DNA of 64,000 nucleotides from Stieleria magnilauensis (GTDB lineage Bacteria; Planctomycetota; Planctomycetia; Pirellulales; Pirellulaceae). The notes beneath the pieces were generated by a model that saw nothing but the letters and a program-made list of their open reading frames with translations, did not search any database and was not told the DNA's origin. The position numbers and the translations under genes are program-made. Shown here in pieces: positions 18,574-27,941 of this stretch (the first letter of the stretch is position 1; the number at the start of each line of letters is the position of its first letter). The stretch lies in NCBI GenBank assembly GCA_007753675.1, contig CP036432.1, forward strand, positions 2,578,394 through 2,642,393, in the 5' to 3' direction.

Positions 18574-19742
18574 GGCTGTGGCGTTTGTTGGGAATGACGT
18601 TGCTCGATCAAGCGTTGGATTCTAGTCTCCGCAGGGGTGGAAAGCTTTTGATCTTGCAATTGCTGATTTCGGTCGCCGCTCTGTTTTTTTTTCGCCGGCG
18701 GATGCCAGAGATGGATCAGCGGCTCGGACCCGAACTCGTCGATCGGTCGGGTTCGAAGTCGCGACAGAAACTCCAAATCTTCGCCTCCCCAACCTTGGAA
18801 CGCTTCGTCATGACCTCCCAGCTCGAAATAGGTGTTTCGTCGGATCGCCATCGGGTTGGGTGTATTCTGGACGACCCTGTCGAAACGCAACGACCGGGGT
18901 CGGATTCCGGCTTCGGCAAGCTTCGTCGGCTTCGCGGTTCGATTGACGCAGGCGACAAAACGTTGTGTCGACGCTTCATCGAGATAGAAGATGAGCCTGC
19001 CTGGACGAGCCGATTCCGCCCGGCGGCAACGGTCCAGGCAGGTCGTTAGGTAGGTTGGCGAAACAATCAGATCTGCATCGTGGATCACCAAGACTTCCCC
19101 ACGAGCAAGCTTGGCAGCAGCATTGAGCATCAGGCTCTTGTTGAACGCGGGCTGGGGTTCCACCAACACCTTGCGAATCGCCGGCCAATCGACGTCGATT
19201 TCCGTTCCGCGTTCTTGGACCAGCACCAGTTCCGCGCCACCGGAGACGTGAACTGCCGATCCTAGAAGCGACGCCAAGCATGGCTCCAACAATCGATGGC
19301 GATCGTGACCTCCGACAGCCAGCAAAACGGAGACCGCGGGACGCTCGTGACTGGGTAAATCATGCCATTCGAATTGCAGGTTCGAAAAACCGGCATCGAA
19401 AATCCGATTCGCCATCCACGGGAACACCCGGGTGACGGTCAACTCCGACGAATGCTCCCAGCGACAACGGCCACCCGTGATGCCGGTCGCATCCGTGCGG
19501 ATCTCAAGACGCTCATGACGATTGCACAAGCTCCGCCATTGGCCTTTACCTCCGCGCACGGCAATGCAACTGGGCAGCAACTCGTGCAACGCACAACCGA
19601 TTTGCTCTTTGACAGACGCGTAGGGAGAGGATGGGTGGGACAACTCGATCGACCTGTGTAATGGATGTTTCCGCCAATGTCTGACCGGCTTGGTCCTTGA
19701 ATCAGCACGTCGTGACGCGTGCCAGTGCGAGGGCGGGTGCAC
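18570..19742 (-). CDS. Family 2 glycosyltransferase with galactosyltransferase-type C-terminus
   Basis: This 390-residue protein has about 130 N-terminal residues without a recognised domain. The catalytic part then begins (PAVSVLLAVGGHDRHRLLEP). VIHDADLIVSPTYL is the metal site, and RNTYFELGGHDEAFQGWGGE with DLEF is the glyco_transf_7C-type acceptor motif also found in chondroitin polymerase. Start GTG lies 11 bases after the methyltransferase stop. The N-terminal extension could be an acceptor-binding module; I see no motif in it. It is coupled to the GT10-like gene by a GTGA overlap. Confidence 0.78.
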   Translation of the reverse strand: MHPPSHWHASRRADSRTKPVRHWRKHPLHRSIELSHPSSPYASVKEQIGCALHELLPSCIAVRGGKGQWRSLCNRHERLEIRTDATGITGGRCRWEHSSELTVTRVFPWMANRIFDAGFSNLQFEWHDLPSHERPAVSVLLAVGGHDRHRLLEPCLASLLGSAVHVSGGAELVLVQERGTEIDVDWPAIRKVLVEPQPAFNKSLMLNAAAKLARGEVLVIHDADLIVSPTYLTTCLDRCRRAESARPGRLIFYLDEASTQRFVACVNRTAKPTKLAEAGIRPRSLRFDRVVQNTPNPMAIRRNTYFELGGHDEAFQGWGGEDLEFLSRLRTRPIDEFGSEPLIHLWHPPAKKKQSGDRNQQLQDQKLSTPAETRIQRLIEQRHSQQTPQP

Positions 19743-19753
19743 CTGCGACGATG

Positions 19754-20605
19754 CTAGGACACCGGTGCCGCCATGGTTTCGTTTAATATCGAAAACACCT
19801 GATTGCAGCCGATTCGCCGCAGCAATACGTACCCCTTGGACCGCATGTAGTCAGGCACGGTAGGGTCTGCACCACCGGAGTTGTCTTCGATCAGGATGAA
19901 CCGGGGTTTCCAGTACTGGAGATCAAGACCACGCAAGCATTCCATCTCCGCACCTTCAATATCGATGCTGATGAAATCGATCGTTTCGGGACCACTTTGC
20001 TCTAAAACGCTGTCCAGCGTCCGTGCCGGAACCGATGTTTTTTGGATTTCCCCACCCTCGTTGCGGATGCGTCGCACGTGGGCAGGATCGAAACTGCTGA
20101 ATCCAAGCAGACTAACCCCGCGGGCTCCGCTCGGAATCATGAATTCAATTTCCTTCAGTTCGGGGTCTGCCACCACCGCCGCGTGCACCACCGTCGCATT
20201 TGGACGCGATCGTCGGCAGCTTTCCGCAAGTGCCGGATTTGCTTCGATCACAATGCCATTCCATCCGACGGTTTCAAAGAAGAAGGAATTGCTGAACGTT
20301 CGCCCATCATGGCCGCCGACTTCGACGTAAAAGCCTTCGGGTTTGAATCCGAACTGCTCCCACAGCCAGGCGTCTTCACCGTGCTGGCTGACACAAGCCA
20401 CTCTCGTCCGCCCAGGGAGTGATTCTGCCTTTTCGACGCAGAACCGTTTGTTCGCCTGAATCACATCCGATTCAAGCTGCTTGACTCGCAGTGAAAGTTG
20501 TTCGTGATGTTCGCGCAACAGGTTGACTCTTCTGAATCCGCGAAACGCCAGTAGACAGCCGCCGGCTCCGACACTCAATGCCAACGCAATCAAAAAATAC
20601 GTCAT
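19754..20605 (-). CDS. FkbM-family methyltransferase with N-terminal membrane anchor
   Basis: It has an N-terminal helix (residues 2-24), a short coiled coil (about 30-52, EHHEQLSLRVKQLESDV), then a FkbM SAM-dependent methyltransferase domain. Motif I is YVEVGGHDGRTFSN, the acidic residue is in IVIEANPAL, and the late motif is IDFISIDIEGAEMECLRGLD. FkbM proteins O-methylate hydroxyls of sugars and other small molecules. The anchor and coiled coil are unusual and suggest action at the membrane, possibly as an oligomer. It sits between two GT2 genes. Confidence 0.82.
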   Translation of the reverse strand: MTYFLIALALSVGAGGCLLAFRGFRRVNLLREHHEQLSLRVKQLESDVIQANKRFCVEKAESLPGRTRVACVSQHGEDAWLWEQFGFKPEGFYVEVGGHDGRTFSNSFFFETVGWNGIVIEANPALAESCRRSRPNATVVHAAVVADPELKEIEFMIPSGARGVSLLGFSSFDPAHVRRIRNEGGEIQKTSVPARTLDSVLEQSGPETIDFISIDIEGAEMECLRGLDLQYWKPRFILIEDNSGGADPTVPDYMRSKGYVLLRRIGCNQVFSILNETMAAPVS

Positions 20606-20614
20606 CGCGATTCC

Positions 20615-21529
20615 CTAGGTTTCATTTGAGCGCATCCGGCTCAGCAACTTGTAGCACGGGATGAATCCCGGGATCGCTTGCCTCCAATTGGCAAACAGTC
20701 TGGGAACATTGCTCGGACTGTAAATGCTTTGCATCAGCAGGTGGTAGCTGACCGACCAATCGTTCCCATTTCCATATTGCAACGCGTTGCGATGGCAACC
20801 CGCCCAAGCCGCTCTGCGGGTTGAAAAAGATGCCGATCGGATGGAGGGTGACGCCGCGATCATGCGATTCCAATCACGGACAATCTTTGCTGCTTGTCGA
20901 TCCCGTTGATCTTCGTGCATTCGAATCGTTGCGAACAGACCGTCCATTTTTTTGACATCAAATTCGAACCAGATGCGAATCCAGTAATCGATATCGGGGG
21001 TATAGGGCAGTTCAGGGTTCCAGTAGCCGATCCGATCGACGACCGACGCTCTGAAAAAGGCGCTGGCTTGCGGAATCCACATGCGTTTGGCGAGCAAATC
21101 ATCCAGATTGCCGTGGGGAATCTCCGAAGACTGATACACCACATTGTCGAATTGATCGACCTTTTTTATGTCGCCGTAGACCAGCCCGAGTTTCTGATCC
21201 GACCTCAAGGCTGCGACGGCGGTTGAAATCGCACCCGGGGCGTAGGCGTCATCGCTACTTTGAATCGCCAGGATCTCGCCCTTGCCGCGTTGCAATCCCT
21301 TGTTGACTGCGTCGGCGGGACCTTCATCCGGTTCGGAAACCCAGTGAACCTCATCACAGCGGTCAAACTGTTTCAACACCGAAATGGTCTGGTCGGTCGA
21401 TCCCCCATCGATCACCCAAATTTCCAGTGGACGATGATCCTGCGAGAGAATCGATTCGATGCACTGACCGATATAAGCCCCCTGGTTGAACGAAGGGATC
21501 ACGATTGTGACGAGAGGGGATGTTGACAT
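20615..21529 (-). CDS. Family 2 glycosyltransferase
   Basis: It has a classic GT2 start, SPLVTIVIPSFNQGAYIGQC, with IWVIDGGSTDQTISVL and the metal-site region ILAIQSSDDAYAPGAI. PQASAFFRASVVDRIGYWNP with DIDYW follows. This resembles the large WcaA-like group that acts on lipid-linked oligosaccharide. ATG start, 27 bases after the preceding gene. The C-terminus (IPGFIPCYKLLSRM) may be membrane-associated. Confidence 0.86.
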   Translation of the reverse strand: MSTSPLVTIVIPSFNQGAYIGQCIESILSQDHRPLEIWVIDGGSTDQTISVLKQFDRCDEVHWVSEPDEGPADAVNKGLQRGKGEILAIQSSDDAYAPGAISTAVAALRSDQKLGLVYGDIKKVDQFDNVVYQSSEIPHGNLDDLLAKRMWIPQASAFFRASVVDRIGYWNPELPYTPDIDYWIRIWFEFDVKKMDGLFATIRMHEDQRDRQAAKIVRDWNRMIAASPSIRSASFSTRRAAWAGCHRNALQYGNGNDWSVSYHLLMQSIYSPSNVPRLFANWRQAIPGFIPCYKLLSRMRSNET

Positions 21530-21556
21530 CGATTTTAAACTCCACCAGCGAACGCG

Positions 21557-22654
21557 CTAATCATTTTTCGTTTGTTGCTCGATGGTGGCTTCCAGATCGT
21601 CCAACCAAGCGTCCACCAAACTCAGTTCCTTTTCGGGAAAGACGTCATTCTGAACGAGAGTCGTGTAACAGGTGCGTAGATTGCGACCGACAGATTCGAG
21701 TCCGGGCTTCAGCGACGTCTGTTCCAACACCTCGGCGATCTGTTGGTTGCGTTGGTAGCCGGGGACCTCGTCATTGAAGTCTGACATCAAATGATGCGGG
21801 TTACGTTCCTGAATGACCTCCGAAGCATGAAATACCACGCCGGTTTCCAGCTCCCACAGGCAGCGTTGGGCGACAAAGCTCTTCCAGATATCGCACATGC
21901 GGAAGGGGCAATAACTGGGGACATACAGCAGCGGGTACACCGACGGCCACCACCAAGTGGTCTGGGTATTGAAGGGGCACCATTGGCCCGGAGCAAGCAT
22001 GACGCTAGACGCGTGGTCAAAGTCAAATTCACGGTCTAAGACCAAACGCCATATTGCATCGACATCCGGGGCACCATTGGCCAATCCTTGCTGAATCGGC
22101 GCCCACTGTTTCCCTTGTGTATCGATCGATTTCGAGAGGGCCGGAGGCCGCAGCGCGGTTGCCGTCGACGATTCGCGGATCTGGTCGAGCGGCAATCCTC
22201 GCGGCCAAATCAAGTCGTTGGAAAAGTACTTGTAAACATTGACCCAGCTGGGACCCTGCGAGCCAGCGGACTGTCCCGTTGACTGCGCGAATCGCAATTC
22301 ATCAACCCATTCGTCACGAGCCACCCAATGTTCCATTGGAGCGTTGTCGTCGTCGGTTTCATAGATGCACGAAGCCCCAAGCCGGACAGCCTGCAAATAG
22401 CCGATGTTTTTTCGACAATAATGTTTGGTGGGCAAGAGCTCGGCCAATGCGAATCCCGATGCCAGTTGGTCGTCTATGGTCAGAAACGAAAGCTGGTCTG
22501 GGGAGAATTCCGCGACGGACGAAAGGTCAAACGAGTCAGGTCCCTTGGTGTCGCCTGCAATGACCAGACCGGCGGGCTGACCGGCAATGAATTTTGCCAA
22601 TCTGAGAACGCTACCGGTAGGACGTTGAATCGTGGTGATGACGGTTTGAAGCAT
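21557..22654 (-). CDS. STELLO-like glycosyltransferase (DUF288 family)
   Basis: The protein starts MLQTVITTIQRPTGSVLRLA. It shows the motif order of STELLO/DUF288 proteins: VIAGDTKGP, then KNIGYLQAVRLGASCIYETD with DDN as a probable metal site. After that come PSYCPFRMCDIWKSFVAQRC and LWELETGVVFHASEV. STELLO proteins are best known from plants, where they are Golgi glycosyltransferases needed for cellulose-synthase assembly. Here it lies within the exopolysaccharide locus and probably transfers a sugar; donor and acceptor are unknown. I chose the ATG at 22652-22654, because the longer GTG frame overlaps the upstream gene by 29 bases and lacks family sequence. Confidence 0.72.
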   Translation of the reverse strand: MLQTVITTIQRPTGSVLRLAKFIAGQPAGLVIAGDTKGPDSFDLSSVAEFSPDQLSFLTIDDQLASGFALAELLPTKHYCRKNIGYLQAVRLGASCIYETDDDNAPMEHWVARDEWVDELRFAQSTGQSAGSQGPSWVNVYKYFSNDLIWPRGLPLDQIRESSTATALRPPALSKSIDTQGKQWAPIQQGLANGAPDVDAIWRLVLDREFDFDHASSVMLAPGQWCPFNTQTTWWWPSVYPLLYVPSYCPFRMCDIWKSFVAQRCLWELETGVVFHASEVIQERNPHHLMSDFNDEVPGYQRNQQIAEVLEQTSLKPGLESVGRNLRTCYTTLVQNDVFPEKELSLVDAWLDDLEATIEQQTKND

Positions 22655-22670
22655 GCTTACCAGACGCCTT

Positions 22671-23993
22671 TCAATTGGGATGTCGTGTTGACCAGTCACT
22701 GGGTGGAGACAGTAGGATCAAGTCGCAAACAAAAGCGGTCAGTCGGTCTCGACCGGATTGATTCAAATGCACCGCGTCTCGCCACTGGTCAGTGTCGAAC
22801 GCCGGACGATCGTTTTCCGAGAGGTACTCGAAGCCGATGGAATTGGCCATGCGTGCAAGGCGTTCGCGGGTTTCGGTTCGAAATTCAGGTGGATACGCAT
22901 CCATCGTTTCAGGATGGGACTCGCCTTCGATCACGATCAAACGCACATCATGACGTATCATCTGCCGAGCAAATTGTTCGAACGCGGAGAAATTAGCGTT
23001 CACCAAGGAAGTACGTTGAATGTTGCGCCGAACGTTTTGCAAGCCCTGTTGTTGATCAACCAGTTCTGCCCCCACCGCAACCTCGTCGGCGGTGACTGAC
23101 ACGCCTTCGGCATCCCAAGCCCACCAAAATCGAAATCCGACCTTCTGAATCAAACTCCTCTGCTGCCAAAGCGTTGACATGCCAGCGATAGCGAGATCGG
23201 CCAATTCGGCGCGTTGGCTGAATTGCTGCTGGGTTGAAAGCGTCGACGCGACATCTCCAAAGTTGTTTCGATCCATACTCCATCTCAATCTGATGGTCGG
23301 CAGCGTGGACTCGCGAAAGAAGTCAAACTCGCTGAGCCAACATACGACATGCGTCGGCGTTTGTCCGACGACTCGGTCAGCGAGGGCCAGATATTGCAGC
23401 GGCACCATGCCGGGCATGCAAACTTCGAGCACGTCATCGGCTGCTGTCGTCTGCTGTAGCTTGGCGGTATCGATGCCCAAGTTGATCTGACTTGATCCGA
23501 GGATGACGATTCTTGGTTGACCTTCGATCGTTGCGGTACGCCCTTCCCGCAACGATTGTTGTTTGAATGCGATATTGCGGACGAAGTCCAATTGGGGTGC
23601 ACGTGCCTTGACGGATTCTTCGAGCGCGAACCGAACTCGTGGATGATCCACGATGGCATCGAGCAGCCACACCATGCAAAGCACGGCGAGCACCATTCTC
23701 AAACCATTGACGCGCCGATAACGCTCGGTTGAAAGTTTTGTCGATATCCACCATGCCACGATCGCACAGGCGGCCAACGCGCCACCGGCGTAGGCTATTG
23801 GACGAGACCAAAGCGTGGACCAGTCCGCCGGCGATTGCAAAAACAAGAGGACGTGCGAGTATCGACCCGCGATGACGAATCCGATCCCGGTTATCAACGG
23901 CAACGTAACCAACGCGACTCCAACGAGCCGACGTTCAAATGCACCGACCACTTGACGGGCGATCGGATCCGGCAATTCTTCCGGAGTACTCAA
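22671..23993 (-). CDS. SGNH/AlgX-like protein paired with MBOAT
   Basis: This membrane-anchored protein has two or three N-terminal helices. A periplasmic SGNH-hydrolase-like domain follows. The block with the nucleophile Ser is ILGSSQINLGID and the C-terminal D-x-x-H is WRDAVHLNQSG. Such proteins are encoded beside MBOAT acyltransferases (as AlgJ/AlgX with AlgI) and complete O-acetyl transfer to a polysaccharide. Start is TTG at 23991-23993, overlapping the MBOAT stop as TTGA; a start 40 codons further upstream would lie inside the MBOAT gene. Confidence 0.72.
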   Translation of the reverse strand: MSTPEELPDPIARQVVGAFERRLVGVALVTLPLITGIGFVIAGRYSHVLLFLQSPADWSTLWSRPIAYAGGALAACAIVAWWISTKLSTERYRRVNGLRMVLAVLCMVWLLDAIVDHPRVRFALEESVKARAPQLDFVRNIAFKQQSLREGRTATIEGQPRIVILGSSQINLGIDTAKLQQTTAADDVLEVCMPGMVPLQYLALADRVVGQTPTHVVCWLSEFDFFRESTLPTIRLRWSMDRNNFGDVASTLSTQQQFSQRAELADLAIAGMSTLWQQRSLIQKVGFRFWWAWDAEGVSVTADEVAVGAELVDQQQGLQNVRRNIQRTSLVNANFSAFEQFARQMIRHDVRLIVIEGESHPETMDAYPPEFRTETRERLARMANSIGFEYLSENDRPAFDTDQWRDAVHLNQSGRDRLTAFVCDLILLSPPSDWSTRHPN

Positions 23994-25396
23994 AATTGAA
24001 AATAGATAAATGCTTGCTTGCCAAACGAGCCGAATGTGAGGATCGCGACCACACACCCGGCATAAATCGCCAGTCGTGGTAACGGCGAAAGGCTCGGCAC
24101 AAAGTTCAGGCACTTGGTGTATTCCTTGGCCGCTTGAATGATCAGCAACGGACCGGCCAACAGCATCAATTTCCAGGCACCCTGGAGATCGCCGAGCGAT
24201 AGTGACTGAAACTGCACCAGACCGGCAACCATGGATCGCAATTGTGCAAACGATTCAGCACGGAAGATCAACCACCCCACGCAGGTTAGGTGAAACATCA
24301 CGCTCAGGCGAAGCCAATACGTTCGACGCAAAGTCGCATCCGACAGCGACATCGTGCGTGCGAAACGCTCGTACACAATCAACAACAGCCCGTGATACAA
24401 GCCCCAGATGACAAACGTCCATGCCGCGCCGTGCCAAAGCCCGCCGAGCAGCATGGTCACGAGTAAGTTGCGATAGGTCTTGACGGTGCCACCACGATTG
24501 CCGCCTAGTGGGATGTAGAGGTAATCCCGCAGAAACGATGACAAACTGACATGCCAGCGTTTCCAAAACTCGCTGGGGCTGGTCGCGAAGTAGGGCAACC
24601 GGAAATTCAGCGAAAGCTTGTAACCCATCATTCGTCCGACGCCGCGGGCGATGTCGGTGTATCCGGAGAAGTCTCCGTAGATTTGAAACGCAAATGCATA
24701 GACGCCGATGAGTACCTGGGCACAATGTGGTGATTCCGAATCGAACGCCGTCGCCACCAGGGGCGCTAAATTGTCGGCGATCACCGCTTTCTTGAATAAA
24801 CCTTTGGTGATCATCCAGACGCCGGATTGGACGCCTTCCCAACTCGTCCTCGGCCCCGCTGCGATTTGTGGCGAAAGCTGCGTGCCACGCTCGATGGGCC
24901 CCGCAACCAATTGCGGGAAGAACGCGACATAGAGTGCAAAGTCCGACAATCGTCGCAGCGGTTGCATCTCTCCGCGATACACGTCCCAGGTGTAGCTCAT
25001 CGTCTGGAACGTATAAAAGCTGATCCCGACCGGCAGGATGATCTGCCAGGTTCGCGGCGACAACTCGACCCCTCCGCTGGCGGCGAGGGAGATCCAGGAA
25101 TCGACGAAGAACCCGGCGTACTTGAAGAAGCCGAGGATCGACAAGTTGGCAACGATGCTGACCGTCAGAAATTGACGTTTCACAGTCTGGTCGTCGCTTT
25201 TGGCGATCGCAAGGCTGCAAACATAGTCGATGATCGTCGACGCTGCCATCAAGCCTGTGAATCGCCAGTCCCAGCATGCGTAAAAGAAATAGCTTGCCGC
25301 CAACAGAAACAGATTGCGCGGACGATGCGGCAGTACCAGTTGGAACGCGAAGACCGTACTGAAAAACAGCAGGAAATCGAAGCTGTTGAAAAGCAT
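23990..25396 (-). CDS. MBOAT-family O-acyltransferase (AlgI-like)
   Basis: This 468-residue polytopic protein has the MBOAT active-site pattern. LPVGISFYTFQTMSYTWDVY, YGDFSGYTDIARG and WKRWHVSLSSFLRDYLYIPL with GGNRGG are present, and the key His is in LLGGLWHGAAWTFVIWGLYH. It moves acyl groups, usually acetyl, across the inner membrane for polysaccharide O-acetylation. It is translationally coupled (TTGA) to the SGNH-type partner, forming a complete modification cassette. Confidence 0.93.
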   Translation of the reverse strand: MLFNSFDFLLFFSTVFAFQLVLPHRPRNLFLLAASYFFYACWDWRFTGLMAASTIIDYVCSLAIAKSDDQTVKRQFLTVSIVANLSILGFFKYAGFFVDSWISLAASGGVELSPRTWQIILPVGISFYTFQTMSYTWDVYRGEMQPLRRLSDFALYVAFFPQLVAGPIERGTQLSPQIAAGPRTSWEGVQSGVWMITKGLFKKAVIADNLAPLVATAFDSESPHCAQVLIGVYAFAFQIYGDFSGYTDIARGVGRMMGYKLSLNFRLPYFATSPSEFWKRWHVSLSSFLRDYLYIPLGGNRGGTVKTYRNLLVTMLLGGLWHGAAWTFVIWGLYHGLLLIVYERFARTMSLSDATLRRTYWLRLSVMFHLTCVGWLIFRAESFAQLRSMVAGLVQFQSLSLGDLQGAWKLMLLAGPLLIIQAAKEYTKCLNFVPSLSPLPRLAIYAGCVVAILTFGSFGKQAFIYFQF

Positions 25397-25404
25397 CGAT
25401 CCAA

Positions 25405-26646
25405 TCAGGCCGAAGCCATGTGTCTCTCAATTGTTCGTTCGTAGAGCGTCACGCAACTATTGGTGTGTTGTTCTAGCGAGAATAGCTCGGCTGATCGATC
25501 ACGACCAGCTTGTGCTTTTTGTCGATGGATCTTACCGTTGGTCAGTAACTCGTCGACTGCCTGAGCCATTGCAGTCCGATCACGCCCGGCTACGAGCGTT
25601 CCTCCAATTTGATCACCGATCACATCTGTCAATCCGCCGACGTTAAACGCGATCACCGGAGTTCCGCACGCCATCGCCTCGGCGGCAACCAAACCAAACG
25701 TTTCGCCGCGTGATGGCATCAGCAACACGTCTGCCATACGATAGTAGTCCGCAAGTTCCGCTTTCGATTCAGTAAACGGCAAGACGACGCAAGGATGCTG
25801 GATCGATCGTGAGGCCTCTTGCGCCGCGCCGCCGACCAAGATGATTTTGATGTTCGGCGTCTTCACTTGATTCAAGACTGCAATTCCGTCTTCGATTCCT
25901 TTAAATGGATTATTCAAATGTTGCGCGACCAAGATGATCGTTCGGTCCCCCGACCCGATCTCGTAGCGGCTCTTCAGATCATCCGCTGAATCGGGAAAAA
26001 ACGTATTCGTATCAACCGGATTGGGTACGACGTGGACCGGCAAGTGTCGCAATATCGGACTTTGGCGAACTTGGTCCCTCAGCCACGTCGATGGGACAAT
26101 CAAGGGCATCGTCAATTGGCGAAAGAGGCGTTGTTTACGCCAAAAGTTCAAACGTGTTGCGTCTCGCGAGACGGAGGGATAAAGCGTCAGGTCGGGGCAC
26201 TTCCCACACCCCGTTTTCCACCGGGGGCAGCTCAGTGGGTGGCCACAATGTCCGGTCATCAACCAGAGGTCATGCAGTGAAATAACCGATGGGTACGTTT
26301 GGGTCAATCGTTTCAGGACGGACAGTTCTGCGAAACTATCTACTCCGTGTAATGAATGGAGATGAATGGCATCGGGCTCAAATGCGAACGAGCTTTCCAC
26401 GTCTCGAAAGCCTGGTGAGTAGAGATTTTGCAGGCCGGTGGTCTGTTGCAACCAACGCGCCGTTCGCAATACTCCTTTGGGGCCGCGCCGAAACGGGATC
26501 TGCGTCGTCAAAGGGTCGTCCGCCAGTTTCCGCCCGACCAACAGCTGAACCTGGTGTCCTTTCCGCAAGAGTTCGTGATGGTGTTCACGAACGACCGCTT
26601 CCGCACCGCCGCCGACATCACTGCCGGTGATTTGGATGATGTTCAA
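25405..26646 (-). CDS. Family 4 glycosyltransferase
   Basis: The enzyme begins NIIQITGSDVGGGAEAVVRE. It has the internal HLHSLHGVDSFAEL and HDLWLMTGHCGHP, where GHC plus later Cys residues (CPRWKTGCGKCPD) form the metal-like cluster typical of one GT4 branch. The donor motif is LMPSRGETFGLVAAEAMACG. The start is TTG at 26644-26646, overlapping the upstream stop as TTGA; starts further upstream lie within the neighbouring gene. It ends 8 bases before the MBOAT gene. Confidence 0.83.
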   Translation of the reverse strand: MNIIQITGSDVGGGAEAVVREHHHELLRKGHQVQLLVGRKLADDPLTTQIPFRRGPKGVLRTARWLQQTTGLQNLYSPGFRDVESSFAFEPDAIHLHSLHGVDSFAELSVLKRLTQTYPSVISLHDLWLMTGHCGHPLSCPRWKTGCGKCPDLTLYPSVSRDATRLNFWRKQRLFRQLTMPLIVPSTWLRDQVRQSPILRHLPVHVVPNPVDTNTFFPDSADDLKSRYEIGSGDRTIILVAQHLNNPFKGIEDGIAVLNQVKTPNIKIILVGGAAQEASRSIQHPCVVLPFTESKAELADYYRMADVLLMPSRGETFGLVAAEAMACGTPVIAFNVGGLTDVIGDQIGGTLVAGRDRTAMAQAVDELLTNGKIHRQKAQAGRDRSAELFSLEQHTNSCVTLYERTIERHMASA

Positions 26647-27941
26647 CAGAGTTGACTTGATGTCGGCGTGGCGGTTGTTGCGATGCCCAGAGCCTCCCGA
26701 ACATTCGAGGCACCTGCGTCGCCGCGAAATGAGGCGTTTGCACAGGAACTCGCACGTCCGCAACCCCGTTGATAGAAGTCGTGATCGCGTACCATTCGCC
26801 GAATCAGATCGGCCAAATCGACGGGATCGGATGTTTCACAACAAAAACCAAATGGTGACTCATTTTCTAACTTGTACCTTGGGTCGCCCTGGTCTTTGGA
26901 CTGGGACTGATATGTGGATAATGAAGCGTGTGGTGGTGCGAGGACTAACAGAGGTCGGCCGGCTGAAAGATACGAACTCACCTTTGTGGGAAACGAATAT
27001 TCTGCAACCAGACGTCCAGAGGGCGCAAATGGCTGCGGCAAGAAGCATACATCACATTCGGCCAGTTCCGTGACAACATCGGCCTGAGTCGGCAAAAAGC
27101 CGCGATACTGTACGTTTCGAGTGTCGGATGCACTCAGCGTAAACCGTTTCCCGTAAAGCCTCAGTACAATCGGACGGTCATCGATCTTCCATTTCAGGTG
27201 ATCGAGGGATCGCTGCAGAACCTCTAATTCGTCCGGAGCCGTCACGCTGCCGGCGAAGCCGAGAACGAAGGCTTGTTTTTCGGCGTCACGCTCAACCGTC
27301 GAATCCGTTTGCCGAGGGCGGGCGGGACTGCGGAACAACCGTATCGGGAGATCTGAATTCGACTTAGCCATCCAATTTCGAAGAGTCTTTGAGACCGTTA
27401 GTGCGGATGCCGCTTGTGAGAGCACCGACGAAAACGCAGCGAGAAGACGCCGTTTCCGAAATCCTTCATGACCGAACGCGGTGCAAACATGATTGGGGTG
27501 GTCCCAAACGAGAATGTGTACGGGACAGTTCAACACCTTGCAGAGCCGTCGCCCGATGAACATCAACAACGGCGATTCCAAGACCACTAGCACCGCGTCG
27601 AAACCGGTCGACAAAATGCTATCGGCTATCGTGTTGCCTAATCGTCTCGCATGCCGAACGGTCATCAATTCAAACGCAGCGGTAGCAACCAAGCCATTCA
27701 ATCGTCCCGGTCCGACACCGTAGGGATACTCATAGCGTCGCTCGAGCAGGGTGTACCCCTCAACAGATTGTCTGTCTCCCTCTCGCCACCCGCAGTCCTC
27801 TTTTAATAACGCATACACATGAAGTTGCTGGTCGGAAATGGTTTCGACCAAGTCACGGAGGTAAACCTGTCCCACACCGTTCTCTCCCGGTGGGGACGCC
27901 GTAATGATTGCGATCCGTTTCGATTCGGTGCGATCAGTCAC
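26643..27941 (-). CDS. Probable family 4-like glycosyltransferase
   Basis: This 432-residue protein begins IAIITASPPGENGVGQVYLR. The donor half contains FVLGFAGSVTAPDELEVLQR, CDVCFLPQPFAP and PTKVSSYLSAGRPLLVLAP, a GT-B arrangement without the usual E-x7-E. Family membership is therefore moderate. Start is GTG at 27939-27941, overlapping the FkbM gene by 8 bases. The C-terminal 40 residues are rich in Ser, Ala and Thr and appear disordered. Confidence 0.7.
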   Translation of the reverse strand: MTDRTESKRIAIITASPPGENGVGQVYLRDLVETISDQQLHVYALLKEDCGWREGDRQSVEGYTLLERRYEYPYGVGPGRLNGLVATAAFELMTVRHARRLGNTIADSILSTGFDAVLVVLESPLLMFIGRRLCKVLNCPVHILVWDHPNHVCTAFGHEGFRKRRLLAAFSSVLSQAASALTVSKTLRNWMAKSNSDLPIRLFRSPARPRQTDSTVERDAEKQAFVLGFAGSVTAPDELEVLQRSLDHLKWKIDDRPIVLRLYGKRFTLSASDTRNVQYRGFLPTQADVVTELAECDVCFLPQPFAPSGRLVAEYSFPTKVSSYLSAGRPLLVLAPPHASLSTYQSQSKDQGDPRYKLENESPFGFCCETSDPVDLADLIRRMVRDHDFYQRGCGRASSCANASFRGDAGASNVREALGIATTATPTSSQLC

